Shown: positions 1-11,251 of the stretch, piece after piece
Layout of the letters: every line of letters starts with the position of its first letter
Position numbering within the stretch: position 1 is the stretch's first letter
Position numbers and translations under genes: made by a program
From: Astrothelium macrocarpum
Taxonomy: Eukaryota > Ascomycota > Dothideomycetes > Trypetheliales > Trypetheliaceae
Length of the DNA stretch: 64,000 bases
NCBI GenBank assembly: GCA_021030915.1
Contig: JAGEMR010000013.1
Span: 310,001-374,000 of the forward strand
Reading direction: 5' to 3'
Notes under the pieces: generated by a model
Databases searched by the model: none
Seen by the model: the letters and a program-made list of their open reading frames with translations, nothing else
Told to the model about the DNA's origin: nothing

Positions 1-1606
1 AGCCTTGGCGCGCTGACTCGGCCAAATTACGCCCGGCTTAACCTCGGCTCAACTCTGCATGAAAGCGATACTTATCTTATTAAAGTGAACTACACCGCCC
101 ATCTCTGATAAGTTTTAATTTCCAAGAAGTGTAAACCCTTTTAGTGGATCCCCTCCTACAATTCTGTCCACCATGACCCTCTTGGTCGATGGGTGTTACA
201 AACATTTTGCCAGAATGTCTGGTCGGCAACGCCATCCGCCAGAGCAAAAATTGTCCGAAGGGGGCGCATTCAGCCAGTCATTCAATTTTCATAGCTGCCA
301 GAAATGCGACTAGGCGGTACAATCACGGGTCATTTGACAAAGGTGTTCCCTGGTATATTAAAGCAGTCGCTCACAGGAATGGGGGCGCCTATTTTTAAGA
401 TACCAGAGCTCTCTCGTCTCATTGTAGGGGTCAGGCGCGGTTGTTTTCTTGGTTGAAGAAGCGTTACCCCTGTCTTGGGGTGTTATTGCTACAGCCTCAG
501 TCTAACGTCAAAGACAGGAAGGTCGGATTTGTTGGCTCAAGTCTAATCCTATTTGTCGAAAGGAAACTCACGCGGATATTATCTGGAATATGATGGATGC
601 AAGGATGGAAACGGTGGCAACGAAATATTCCTTTGAGTCTACGTACAAGATTTTCAGCTGGACATTCTCTAGTGTTCTAATCGAGCCAGACCGGCGGGAA
701 GGCAGCGGACAATGACAATGCCAAAAAGAACCGGTTTCCATCCCTCAACACCACGCTCATCACTCTTCGACTGCACATCTAGATGGGTGACACTATAGCG
801 CTTATAACGTGAAGAGGCTGCGTTAGAGCGTATAGTCCTTTCAGCGAACTGGAAGACTGCCTCTCGAATTTCAAACAAGAAGCTATCTGGGGATGTGTCG
901 TAACGCTAGTATAGAGAATTCGAGAAGTCATCGGCCAGACTTTGGTTGCAGTGAAGTGGAGTAAATTTGGGCTTGATACATTTTCGCTTGTGCGAAGTTG
1001 TGCGCTTTTCCTTTTCAGGGTCTCGTGCCGCTTTTGCAGCCAGCCACAACCAGTGTTTCAAGACCTGGACCGGCTTCTGCAAAACACCACCACCTTCTCA
1101 GCTCGACTTGCGCACCTGAAAAGGTAACTACAGTCTATTCCAGGATCACTACTAGAAATGGATGGGGACTACTTTTTCCAATTTACCTTTACTTGACCAA
1201 CTTCGATAAGTGAGGTCGCGTCGTTTGGATCACTAGTCCACTTCCCTCTGCTTTTTGTCACAGTGACTCGGGTCTTTGGTGTGTATGCTATGACCAGATC
1301 CCCGCGATCCTTGCAACAGTAATGGACTGAAGGCGCATTCAACCATCTGGTTCTACTTGGTTGTTGCTGAAAACAGCCAAGTCAGAGCACAATTCCGACC
1401 ATGGCTGGCTACGTCTGGAAATCCATAGAGTGGACGCGGCTGAACATCACGAGCCTCAAAGATTCGATCTATTGATTTATGCGCCTTCAAAATATGGCTT
1501 TCGGAACGTCTATAAAGAGCATGTGCTGCTCCATTGATCACCCTATCCATTCAGACAACTTTCAGTTACCGACCCTTCATTCGGACAAATCTCCTAGCTT
1601 TTCACG
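1..1606. other. Intergenic, no gene recognised
   Basis: Only short open frames with no recognisable protein are present on either strand. Base composition is ordinary. A gene whose exons are all very short, or the end of a gene starting left of the window, cannot be excluded. Confidence 0.5.
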
Positions 1607-2664
1607 ATGTCTTTACCTCCACCAGATCCAGATCCTGCGCCTGTCATAGAGGGACCACAACTTGTTATCTACGAAGCCAATGACGTTTGGCGCGCCGCTA
1701 TTGCTAACACAGAAATCGAGTATAAATTCATCCACCCTGACTATGTCCAATCTCTCGCCGGGGCAATGAACTCCAGTCAAGAGGACGTACTTGAGCTCAT
1801 ACCGAATATCTTCGAGAACTGGGAAGACTTAGGCGGAGCTGAGACAGTTTTCGACACCATGTTTTCATGCACATCGCTAGCATATGGGGAGCAAGGTCTC
1901 TTACTATATGCAGGGCCTGAGATCACTATTGCTGAGGATCTCGCCACTTTTGGCGAGAATCTTCTCGCGGCGATTGCTATGGCAGCATTTGTCGAATCAG
2001 TAAGAATCCCAAGACTAGTGTTGAAAAACTATCATTGAAAATTTGCGATATAGAAAATGGAGTTTCGCAATAGGCACGCCTCTCTTCTCCACCGAAGGAA
2101 GCGGATGCACGAAAAGAAGATTGAACTGCAATCAAGCGCCGAGAAGCATCTCAGGTGGTTCATGTCTCCCTACATCTCAATCAGCTTGTTGACTGAGAGT
2201 TTTCCAGATCCATTGAAACTTTTGCCATTCTCACAGCTCCTGACTTTGGACAAACTTGGACCAACTTCAGCAAGACTAGCTTCGGTCTCCGAAACTGGAG
2301 CGATCCTGGAGGCAACCTCACGACCATCGTGACGCGGCCCTCATCCACCTTGGAAGCCCATGGCGGTGTGGAATCCCTGACCTGGTACCAGAGGTTATCG
2401 GCCGTCGCATCTGGCTTATCTTCGGGCCATATTATGTGGAGCGATGGCTACCACAGCTTTGGGGTCCAAATCACCGTTCCCATCCAGATTGGACCATTTG
2501 GATATGCACCGTATTATAGTATCAGAGTTGACGACGGAGATTGGAGTGGACAATACACCTCTGATGCCTATGATTTCGACACGAAATGGGGATACAAGAT
2601 ACAGGTTCGGCCAACAGCTGGGCACTCTAATATTTTCTTGGACATCACGATCCATGATCTATAG
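1607..2664 (+). CDS. Unknown spliced protein, 316 aa
   Basis: Three exons join in phase: 1607-1999, 2054-2154 and 2208-2664. The introns are GTAAGA..TAG (54 bp) and GTGGTT..CAG (53 bp, with a CTGAC-like branch site). The product starts with a proline-rich stretch (MSLPPPDPDPAP), has an acidic middle, a short basic helix-like segment (HRRKRMHEKK) in exon 2, and a C-terminal half rich in aromatic, Gly and Asp residues (for example WSDGYHSFGVQITVP and DAYDFDTKWGYKIQVRP), which suggests a beta-sandwich fold. No signal peptide or membrane segment is evident. I do not recognise the family. The C-terminal beta-rich part recalls small fungal lectin- or cytolysin-like folds, but that is only a guess. 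The consistent phase across two introns argues that the model is real. Confidence 0.6.
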
Positions 2665-2892
2665 AGGATAGTGCTGTTTCTTGGAAGACGATCTTTATCG
2701 ATGCTCATTTATGATTCCGGTTATGTGCCATGCAAATTCGTTGAAATTTATATTTCAGAGTAACCTGATTCCATGTGGTTGTGTGAAATTCTTATGCAAT
2801 TCGTTTCCCAGGGCAAATACGGCTTGACAACCCAATGAATGTCACTGACCTAAACCGGGACAGCACCAGCCACCAGTACAACCTTCATCTCC

Positions 2893-3030
2893 TCCTACTA
2901 ATACATAATCCACCTCCTTCTGCCAACGCACTTCACATCCCTCTACTGACACGAAGCTCCTCCCTCGATTAACACAATCCACCTCCTTCTACTAAAGCGG
3001 TTCACCTGCCTCTAATGACATACTTCTCTC
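2893..3030. repeat. Imperfect tandem repeat, 69 bp x 2
   Basis: Two adjacent diverged copies lie at about 2893-2961 and 2962-3030. The best-conserved cores are AATCCACCTCCTTCT (2907 and 2976) and TTCAC-T-CCTCTA-TGACA (about 2932 and 3001), 69 bp apart. It lies just beyond the stop codon of the minus-strand GH12 gene. Confidence 0.7.
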
Positions 3031-3054
3031 TCAAATTCATTCGATATTCAAGCC

Positions 3055-4436
3055 CTAGGCACCGATTCCACGATCTTGTGGCGGATCAAAATGCGGCCTT
3101 TGCCCATGATGATGATGATGTCTCCAGCCCGTCGGCCACGCAGCACCAGACGGCCATGCAATACCCGATTGATGCGCGGAACCCTCCGGTAAACCAGCGC
3201 CTGTAGGGTAGAAACCAGCGCCTGAAATTGGAGTTGCGATATGCGAGACGATTTCAATTGTCGACGAAGTAGGATGCTTAGCGCTGCACGCCTTTTTGGA
3301 CGGCGATGCTGTTGACGGTGTAGAGACAGGGAATACGGATGAAGGGCTGGAGGTGAGCGATACCGCCGGTATGCTCGATGCCGATGAAGGAAAGGAGGCT
3401 GTGGTGACGTGATTGAATGGCTTGGCTCTGGAGGAGGTGGAAGGTGTGGGGATGGACGTCGTGCTGGAGTCAGCAGCAGCAGTGGATGAAGGTTTCGATG
3501 TTGTCGAAGATGCTGCTGGAGATGAGGTTGATGTAGCTGCAGCTTTTGCTGAGGGTGCGATTGCGGCTTCGGCTGCGGCATCTTCAGCGTCCGAAGAGCC
3601 TGGAAGGTCGATTTGCAGTGCCAGAGTGGAGTTCATGGTTGAATCGCCGTAGAAAATCTCTGTACTAAGTGGGCTGTCAGCGTTATTGTGCGGTTTCATT
3701 GACTCGAAATAGCTCACCCTGCATTGCCGACATTCAAATATGTGGAATTCTTGAATGTTCCTCTCATGACAAAAACTTGGAACCAGTCCATCAGGTCTCC
3801 AGCGAAGCTTCCATCAAACTGCGTATCCGGCAACAGACTGCTGACCGTGATTCCTGTATCCTCATTCACACCTTCATAGAGTTTCCAGCTCGTTCCAAAG
3901 AGGCTATCCACAGTGTACGCTGGGTCTCCTCCGTTCCACCCAATGGGTGTCTGGCCACCCTCGTATTGCAGCCATAGCATCAGCTCATGCGAATCACTGC
4001 TCGTAGAATCGCCCTTCACGTCATTAGTCATGAAGTCAAACACGATGTTTCCTTTGAAAGTTGTAGTGTTGGTGCGAATCCAAGCGTACTGGGCCGGGAT
4101 TGAGCTGATAGATGAAAGTGTGTTCTCGAGGTTCTGTGTTAATCCAATAAACGAGTAACCTTTAACAGTATCGCTAGCAGACGAGATACTGGACGTGCTG
4201 CCCCATTTAATCTCCTGAACACCAGAAGAAGTATCAGTGGAGTCGTAGACTGTACACCACGAATCAGAGGCGGACATCAAGTCCTGGTTGTAAAGCATAT
4301 TATACACGATCCACGGCGTGCCAGAGATGACCTGATAGTCGATCTTGCCGCAGAAAGACGTGGATCGCTTAGAAGGCAAGGCAGATGCAAAAGCTGCTAT
4401 GCCGCTTATAGCGGCGAGCTTCATCCAGGAAGACAT
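3055..4436 (-). CDS. GH12 endoglucanase/xyloglucanase, secreted
   Basis: The gene encodes a secreted glycoside hydrolase family 12 enzyme (endo-beta-1,4-glucanase or xyloglucanase) of about 442 aa. Exon 1 runs 4436-3718 and exon 2 3664-3055; the 53-bp intron (GTGAGC..TTAG) splits a Gly codon and rebuilds NAGTEIF. Two family signatures are visible: HELMLW, which holds the catalytic nucleophile Glu, and AGTEIF, which holds the acid/base Glu; the second is assembled only after splicing. I chose the ATG at 4436 because it directly precedes a short signal peptide (MKLAAISGIAAFASALPSKR). The catalytic domain is about 235 residues and is followed by a Ser/Thr/Ala-rich tail of roughly 180 residues. 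The tail ends in a Gly/Trp/Pro region and a run of five His. No CBM1 is visible. Substrate preference within GH12 cannot be told from sequence alone. Confidence 0.88.
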
Positions 4437-5785
4437 CCTAGGAGAATAGAAGAGAAAAAGATTGTTCAAAAGAGTGACTGGTCCGGCTACAGAATCCCAA
4501 AGAGTGACTGAAGAAAGGAAAACGACCGAACTTGGTGACAAAAGCGAGAGACAGGCCGACGAGTACCTACTATACTTCTGCCGAGATAGAGAAAAGCATG
4601 GTGCGCATCAGAACGCTGCATGGGTCACGGAAATTTGCTGTTGCGAAACATTGTTTCGACTTTCACTTGGCGAACCATGGCGAATGAGCGATCTCCGCCG
4701 AACACGATCAGATAGAGAATGGATTAAGGTTGATGGGCGTTCGTAAGACGCCAAGATCATGAAGATGAAACAAGCTTTATTAAGCTAGGATCAGGCAAAC
4801 TTACCATCGACGGAACATCTGCGGTCCAGGGTAAGTCTCGTACACCCGTGGCAGCCAGTCTTTACACAGAGAATCTCCAATTCTCTCAGCAATCATAATG
4901 CCTCCAGATTGGCTGCGATATGGAAGGCTAATATAATGCGTATCCATGTCTTGAATGCTTTTACGACCGAACTTCGTTTTCCAGAGTCTGAATCGACATC
5001 CATTAACTAATTTCGACGAATTAAGCTGGATTCTGTTTTAGCTACTATCAAAGAGTCTTCAGAAGTGTTCAGAAGATGAGCGCATGAGTTTTGATCATCT
5101 TGGTGCGTTGATGATATGTTATCGTAGTCGTTCCTCAAGACAGCGCACAGTCCTAAGTGCACGGTCCTTCACCCCTTTCAAGCTTACGCAAGTTAATTCC
5201 AAGTCGTAATCAATGCCCGAATCCTTGTCATGGAAATGGACTTTGTCTATATTTTTTTCTTTCTGCCTACCGTGCCTACCAAGTTCAATCCTGTCGTTCT
5301 GCTTGAGCTAAGGGTATGCGACAGCATTGATGTCCGAACACTGCCCGACGGCTCGCCATGTCAACAGCATGACGACGTTGATGAGGCGATGAAGAGCAGC
5401 TGAGCCACTTCATTTATCCTTGGATGCCTGGTCTTTGTCAACATGGGGCTCAATAAGTATGAGATCACATAGAGCGATTTTCGACACAAAATACGAGGTC
5501 CCTAACATCCTGAAAAATAGCTTGAAGCAGGTTATAGAATGGGAAGAACCCGTGACATTCATTCACGAAAGGAGGGTTTCTTTGTCAAAAAGGCGACGCC
5601 GCACTGTTCTTCAGAGTTATAGTGGTTTATATTTCAACATTCTCTCCAGCTCACAGTTTCCGTCCGTATCAGCACTATTCCTAGTACTTCCCTAACAAAC
5701 AGCGTTTCCTTCCAAAATTCTCGATTTCTAAAATGATATCGAATAACTAATACTCAGTGGGGAAACGCGCCGACGCAAGAGTTTT
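4437..5785. other. Intergenic between GH12 and GH30 genes
   Basis: No convincing coding region. Both flanking genes are on the minus strand, so the part next to 4437 should hold the GH12 promoter and the part next to 5785 the 3' end of the GH30 gene. Confidence 0.6.
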
Positions 5786-7237
5786 CTACATGACAACATT
5801 GTCCACCTCGAATGTCATAACTTGATCAGTCGCAAAGTATGACCAGAACTTTGTGCCACTCAAGTACGTGTCGTTGTAGCCAATGTACTGATCACCGCTA
5901 CTAATTTGTGTGCTCCAGCGCTTAACGAGAGCTCCGTTTATGCCAGGAGTGCTAAACTTAGAGAGATCGAAGTTGATATACTGCGCTGAGCCCCAATTTA
6001 CAGCAACAATGATCAATTTCTTGTTCGTGGCATCGTATGCAGCCGCCGTGTAGTCGCTTCCGCCGTCCAGGATGGTCATTCCTTTGCGAATATGACGTGT
6101 GAATTGGGCCAGGATATAGTATTTCTGGCTGACAGCTCCAGTGGTGACAGTGTCATCGTCTCCGTCGATGAGACCCCAGCCGCCGCCATCGATAGCTTGC
6201 CAGTATACCCACGCCGTCGGGTGGAGCCAACGAAAGTCCAGCAGCAAATTACTAACAAGGTCCGAACCGGTGGCGTCACTTTCTCCATACTCGCTATTCC
6301 AAAGCTTCTTGCCGGCATTGTGAGCTAGGCTATACAGGCCATCTCGAGACCCATTGCCATACTGGTAGCCGTGAACATTTATGCGACCTACTTGGCTCTG
6401 AGCGGTGCTACCGAGGCTATTCCAGGTACTGATGGCCAAGTCATAGGTATTCTCATCTGACGCAGAAACGATGGTGGAGCTGAGCCCTTGGTTGTTCAAT
6501 TCCGTTCGCAAGTAGTTGATCACTGTTGCTTGAGTGCTAACATCGAAATGGCAGCCCTCTTGAGTACCAATTTCCCCATTCCACCAGCTCGAAATCGGCT
6601 CGTTGAAAGCCTCGACTGAGGCGAATTGAAATCCCCAATTGACGCTGGCATACTTAGCAATGGTAGCAAGGTAGTATGCGTGCTGATCATAATTCCATGA
6701 TTGCAAATTGTCACTCGAGCCGTCATTCGATCCGGAAGGGTTATGATTGCTGCACATCCACCACATGGGCGAATTAGAGAAAAGCTCGAAGGTATCAGCG
6801 CCGGCAGCACGAGCGTTCGACACCATGTTCCGCTGGTTGGAGTCTACGTCCCAATTCCAGCTTGAAGATGTCGATGAATTGCTAGCCCAGTTTATCCAGT
6901 AACCATCCATCTGGCGGGACGCGATCATCTTCGGCGACACTACCATTGACTCGCCATCATAAGTATTTGTGCTACAAGCGCCAGCATTGTATCGCACGAT
7001 ATTAAGCCCGAGGCCTGGAAGGCTCACACCATTATAGTCAGTAGCAGTAGTAGAGAAGAATATTGTGGCCAAGTCTTCTTGAGTGCCAAAGGCCTTTCCC
7101 CACCAGGCGAGCGACACACCCCATCCTTCCCAGGTTCCCCAATTCGTCGTTGAACTGATGGTGGTTGTCACATCAGCGACTGTAACAGGCGCATGGACCA
7201 TAGCCAATGCAAATATGGATAGCTGATTGAAATGCAT
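5786..7237 (-). CDS. GH30 endo-beta-1,6-galactanase-like, secreted
   Basis: This single-exon gene encodes 483 aa. It begins with a signal peptide (MHFNQLSIFALAMVHAPVTVA) and continues into a (beta/alpha)8 glycoside hydrolase family 30 domain. The acid/base Glu is E213 in VEAFNEP and the nucleophile is E316 in LWNSEYGE; both are present. The GWGVSLAWW segment near the mature N-terminus is typical of fungal endo-beta-1,6-galactanases, which cut the side chains of plant arabinogalactan proteins. The C-terminal part matches the beta-sandwich that packs on the barrel in this family. Its neighbour is another secreted plant-polysaccharide hydrolase (GH12), which fits a life on plant tissue. The exact subfamily is inferred from overall resemblance. 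Confidence 0.88.
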   Translation of the reverse strand: MHFNQLSIFALAMVHAPVTVADVTTTISSTTNWGTWEGWGVSLAWWGKAFGTQEDLATIFFSTTATDYNGVSLPGLGLNIVRYNAGACSTNTYDGESMVVSPKMIASRQMDGYWINWASNSSTSSSWNWDVDSNQRNMVSNARAAGADTFELFSNSPMWWMCSNHNPSGSNDGSSDNLQSWNYDQHAYYLATIAKYASVNWGFQFASVEAFNEPISSWWNGEIGTQEGCHFDVSTQATVINYLRTELNNQGLSSTIVSASDENTYDLAISTWNSLGSTAQSQVGRINVHGYQYGNGSRDGLYSLAHNAGKKLWNSEYGESDATGSDLVSNLLLDFRWLHPTAWVYWQAIDGGGWGLIDGDDDTVTTGAVSQKYYILAQFTRHIRKGMTILDGGSDYTAAAYDATNKKLIIVAVNWGSAQYINFDLSKFSTPGINGALVKRWSTQISSGDQYIGYNDTYLSGTKFWSYFATDQVMTFEVDNVVM

Positions 7238-7758
7238 CTTGTCAGCAATTTGGAACGACCACGGAAGAGGAACAGGCGGTTTTTGGCATTTTCACATGTA
7301 TCGCGATGATATCACAGCGAATATATACTTACTTTACGCGCTTGAAAGAGCAAGAACCCGAAGAGCGAGTTAAATACCGGAGCTATTTCTTCCTGTGCAA
7401 GGAATAATAGTCACGCGCTGGAAGATCGCTCTGGAAAGAATTTGCAAAACCGCGAAAGGTAATAGGACAATTACCCTGACCATTTCAAATGGCGCTCTAC
7501 TCTAAAACAACAGACTAGCTCTTTTCCCTGATAATGTGTGTTTTACCAACGAACCAGGTATAGCAATACTGTACAGCAATATTTGCGTGCGAACTATTTT
7601 ACCCATGAAACGGATAAAACAAAGTAATATGGAATAATAAAGCTCAAGTCACGAGTACGAAGCAGGGTTGTAGCGAACAGTAGCTTCGGTTGCTTCCTAA
7701 GAACAAGGTAGGCATTGAGTGGGGAATCCTTACATGCCTTTAAGGAATGACGCTATTA

Positions 7759-7853
7759 CACTCGCGTGAAGGTTGGGCGTCCTCTCAGGCAGCCCCGCAC
7801 GTCCGCACCCTCCGCACCACCAAATTTGTATGGGAACTTGGGATCAGCCAGGC
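7759..7853 (+). repeat. Left terminal inverted repeat of transposon
   Basis: 95 bp that pair with 11155-11249 in reverse complement. The outermost 74 bases are identical. The few differences further in (GGGAACTT versus GAGAATTT, CCAGGC versus CCAAGC) are all transitions. Confidence 0.93.
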
Positions 7854-8821
7854 CACACAAATCTGATGGTTTTTTTTTTATTTATAATTCATTCATTCGA
7901 TAATTTGATTATTTGATTTTTTAATTCGGTAATTTTGAAGCCGATTTTCGTGATGATGAGATCGAAATGGTCCGAAATATTATTCCATTTCAGCGAATTA
8001 TTATTATTATTCTTTTAGATTATGACGATCTTTCATAACATAATATTATCCGAATTATTTATATAATTATTTATATAATAAGAAGGATTAAAAGGAATAT
8101 CAAATTGTATGATAATCTATTGAATCCAATTCATTATCACGATTCTTCACGGATGTTAATATTTATTATTATAAAGATTCTGAAAGAGTATTTTTTCACG
8201 AAATCTGATATATATACTGATAAAATGGCTGAATAGATCTGATAATATTATGATATATTCGTGGATCTATCATTGATGAAGAGGAAATTGATTAAGGCCG
8301 GCTGGAATAGAAAAAAGATTTATATCTATTTTCGAATTAATAAATATAATAATTAATAAATTGATTTGGAATATCATTAAATAATTAAAGAATATTATAT
8401 TGAATTTTATGATAGTTATATAATTATAATGATATAATATTCGGTTAATTAATTGATATATGTTGATGAGAATAGAATAGATTGATATATTGGATTTCGT
8501 TTTTATGATCGAATATCAAAAGGATCAAAAATAATTCAATATTATTTTCTCAAATATAGACGGCGTTATAATACCTTATTAGTATATATATTAGATGGAA
8601 TTCTGGATTATTTAATTTATAAAAATTTAATAATAATTCAGATATTTATATATTAATTGGAGAAATTGTTATTATTGAAATATTTTTTATTTGATTCTGA
8701 TAATTCATTATTAAATTCGATATTGATAATGAATAATATTTTGATATATTATAATAAAAAAATGATTGATTTGATTACGAAATAATTTGAAATAAAATTG
8801 ATATATTTATTTTCATATTTA

Positions 8822-8947
8822 TCTGATTTGAATCCGATTAAAGAATTCTTTTTTTAATTTAAAATATTTATTCGGAAATATTATGAATTATATTCAAATT
8901 TGGAAGATTTTGATTTCATTAATTATTTGATTTGATATATTAAATAA
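8822..8947 (+). pseudogene. Transposase C-terminal remnant (DDE_3 type)
   Basis: In the frame starting at 8822 the decayed sequence still reads SDLNPIKEFFF, a stop, then FKIFIRKYYELYSNLEDFDF. This corresponds to the hallmark C-terminal block of Tc1-like DDE_3 transposases, whose family pattern is SPDLNPIEEFF-ELK-FIRRN. The Glu after NPI corresponds to the position just before the last acidic catalytic residue. Stops and Lys/Ile/Tyr substitutions are those expected from C-to-T and G-to-A changes. The gene would have read rightward in the left half of the element; its N-terminal part is too eroded to read. Confidence 0.72.
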
Positions 8948-11154
8948 ATTGAATAAAATAAAAATCAAATATGAAAATATTTTTCTAATTCATATATCTC
9001 TATTTCTGATTAATTGAATTTTTAATTATATAATTCAAATGATTTAATTCGATTACGAATATTATAAAAAATTATATAAAAAATTATATAAAAAATATTA
9101 TAAAAAAATAAATATATGGTCAAATTATATAATAAATATTCGAAATATATTCAATATATTAATTAATATTGAATTTATTAATAAATTATTAAAATAAAAA
9201 TAGCGGAATAATATAACATTCATTTATATTAAAATCGTGAATTCGTCTGATTAAATAATATAATATATACGTTTCATGAGCCAAATTATATCGTCAAATA
9301 TTGGATTTATTAATAAATTATTAGAATAGAAATATCAATCTTATAAAATTTCGTTTGAATCGAATTATTTGAATAATTTAATTAATTTCGTATATTTCGA
9401 ATATTTCATCTTTCTTTATCACCTCTTCTATCATTTTCTTATTTTTTTAATTATTCGATCTATTATCGATTTATTTAATTGATGAATTATTCATTTATCT
9501 GATTGATTAAATTATTAATTAATTCATTTTTTATTCCATTTTTTGATATTTCGAAAAATCGCAATAATAATATCTTTCATTATATCTCCTTCAATTAATA
9601 ATTTGACTTTTTCATCATTTTATTATAAAAATTTGAATCCTTCAAAGTCATATTTATATTGATCAAGAATTTCCATCATTTTATCGAATTCAATTTTAAT
9701 CGAATCATATTTATTTCATTATTTATACCATTTCAAATATACTGATATTTTTTTATCTATCATTAATTCAGATATTAATAAAAATGATAAATCGGCAGTT
9801 CTCATTTATAATCTTTCATTTGATATATATATTTTATTAAATATATTTTATTTATTATTCCAATATTCGCCAATTGATTTCTGATAAAAATTATTAATAA
9901 TTATAGAAATAATATTCGCGGAATTAGAAATTGATATCGAATTTATTCTACAATTTTATTTATTTCATTTAATAAATTATTCATATAATTCAAATTATGA
10001 TTCATTAATAATAATTATTCCTTTTTTGATTGAATCATTTCATTTTTTCAAATTTATTATATTAAATCGAATATATTTTTGAATTGATATATTAATCTAA
10101 TATCATATTGAATTCTGATTATATTTATCAGAATAATTCCATTTTTTGATGATATTATAAATCAAATTATCAATTATTCTGATATATTAAATTATTTAAA
10201 AAAAATTCTCTTTCATCGATTCAATAATAGATATCTGATATTCAATTAATTAATTATATAATAGATTAAATAATATCAATATCTTATTATATTTCGTTTA
10301 TTTATTATTTTCGATAGAATTTTATCATTCATTAATTCAATATTAATATTCATTATAAAATTTTAATCATTTCGTTCAATCTAGAATTCAATTAATCTCT
10401 AATCAATTTTGACCCATAATTCGAATTTTAATAAATTAATGAATAAATTAATTGATTATTTTCGCATTTTTGGTATTTTTGATATTGATTTAATTTCAAT
10501 TTTCATAATATCGATTCGATTATTAGAAATTTTATCAAATTTTGTATTATCAAAATTATTCCGAAAATGAAAATTCCAATATTAATTTAATAAATTCGTT
10601 ATTTTATTTTCAAATATTATATATAATTTCCTATTTTTCAATCTAATTCATCATATCAGATCAAAATATAATAATTTCAATTATTTTTTAATTATTATTA
10701 ATTCGATCGAATTAATTATTTTCTCATTATTATAAATTAATATCATATTAATATCATAAAATGAATTTGGAAATAAATAATTCATCAAAAAAATAAATAA
10801 TAATTGATTAAAAAATGGATTCATATTAATTTGAAATGATTTGAATTAGAAATCAGCAAAAATAGATATTTGTATTTTTATAATCTATTTATTAGCCATT
10901 ATAAATAGAATCTTATTCATTATAATAATTGATTCAATTCGTCTCATAATTTTGATCTCGACCGTCAAAAAAGATAATTCATGTCAAAATAGAATTAATT
11001 TCTTATTCGAATTGATTGAATCAGATATGATGAAATGGCGTTTTCGAATCATTTCGATTTCATCATCCAAAAAATGATTTCAAAATTACCGAATTAGGAA
11101 ATCAAATGAACGAATTAACGAATTACAGATAAAAGGTAACCACCAAACTTTTTT

Positions 11155-11249
11155 GCTTGGCTGATCCCAAATTCTCATACAAATTTGGTGGTGCGGAGGG
11201 TGCGGACGTGCGGGGCTGCCTGAGAGGACGCCCAACCTTCACGCGAGTG
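11155..11249 (-). repeat. Right terminal inverted repeat of transposon
   Basis: Reverse complement of 7759-7853, ending at the TA at 11250-11251. Its outer part shows no AT drift although the DNA immediately inside is AT-saturated. Confidence 0.93.
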
Positions 11250-11251
11250 TA

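Larger units (their letters stand above)
7759..11249. mobile_element. Tc1/mariner-type DNA transposon, decayed, AT-saturated
   Basis: A 3,491-bp element is bounded by inverted repeats starting CACTCGCGTGAAGG and is flanked on both sides by TA (7757-7758 and 11250-11251), the target duplication of the Tc1/mariner superfamily. The outer 95 bp of each end are GC-rich and nearly identical. The inverted similarity continues inward in diverged form to about 250 bp. The interior is almost entirely A/T, as expected of heavy repeat-induced C-to-T mutation. The left half keeps more G than C and the right half (about 9.4-10.7 kb) more C than G on the top strand, which suggests two former genes on opposite strands. 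A transposase remnant can be read at about 8822-8947. The element is certainly dead as an autonomous unit. Confidence 0.88.

Noticed and set aside
7900..11100. Centromere or mitochondrial DNA insertion to explain the AT-rich block
   Set aside because: The block is exactly framed by terminal inverted repeats and TA duplications and contains a transposase relic, so a mutated transposon explains it.
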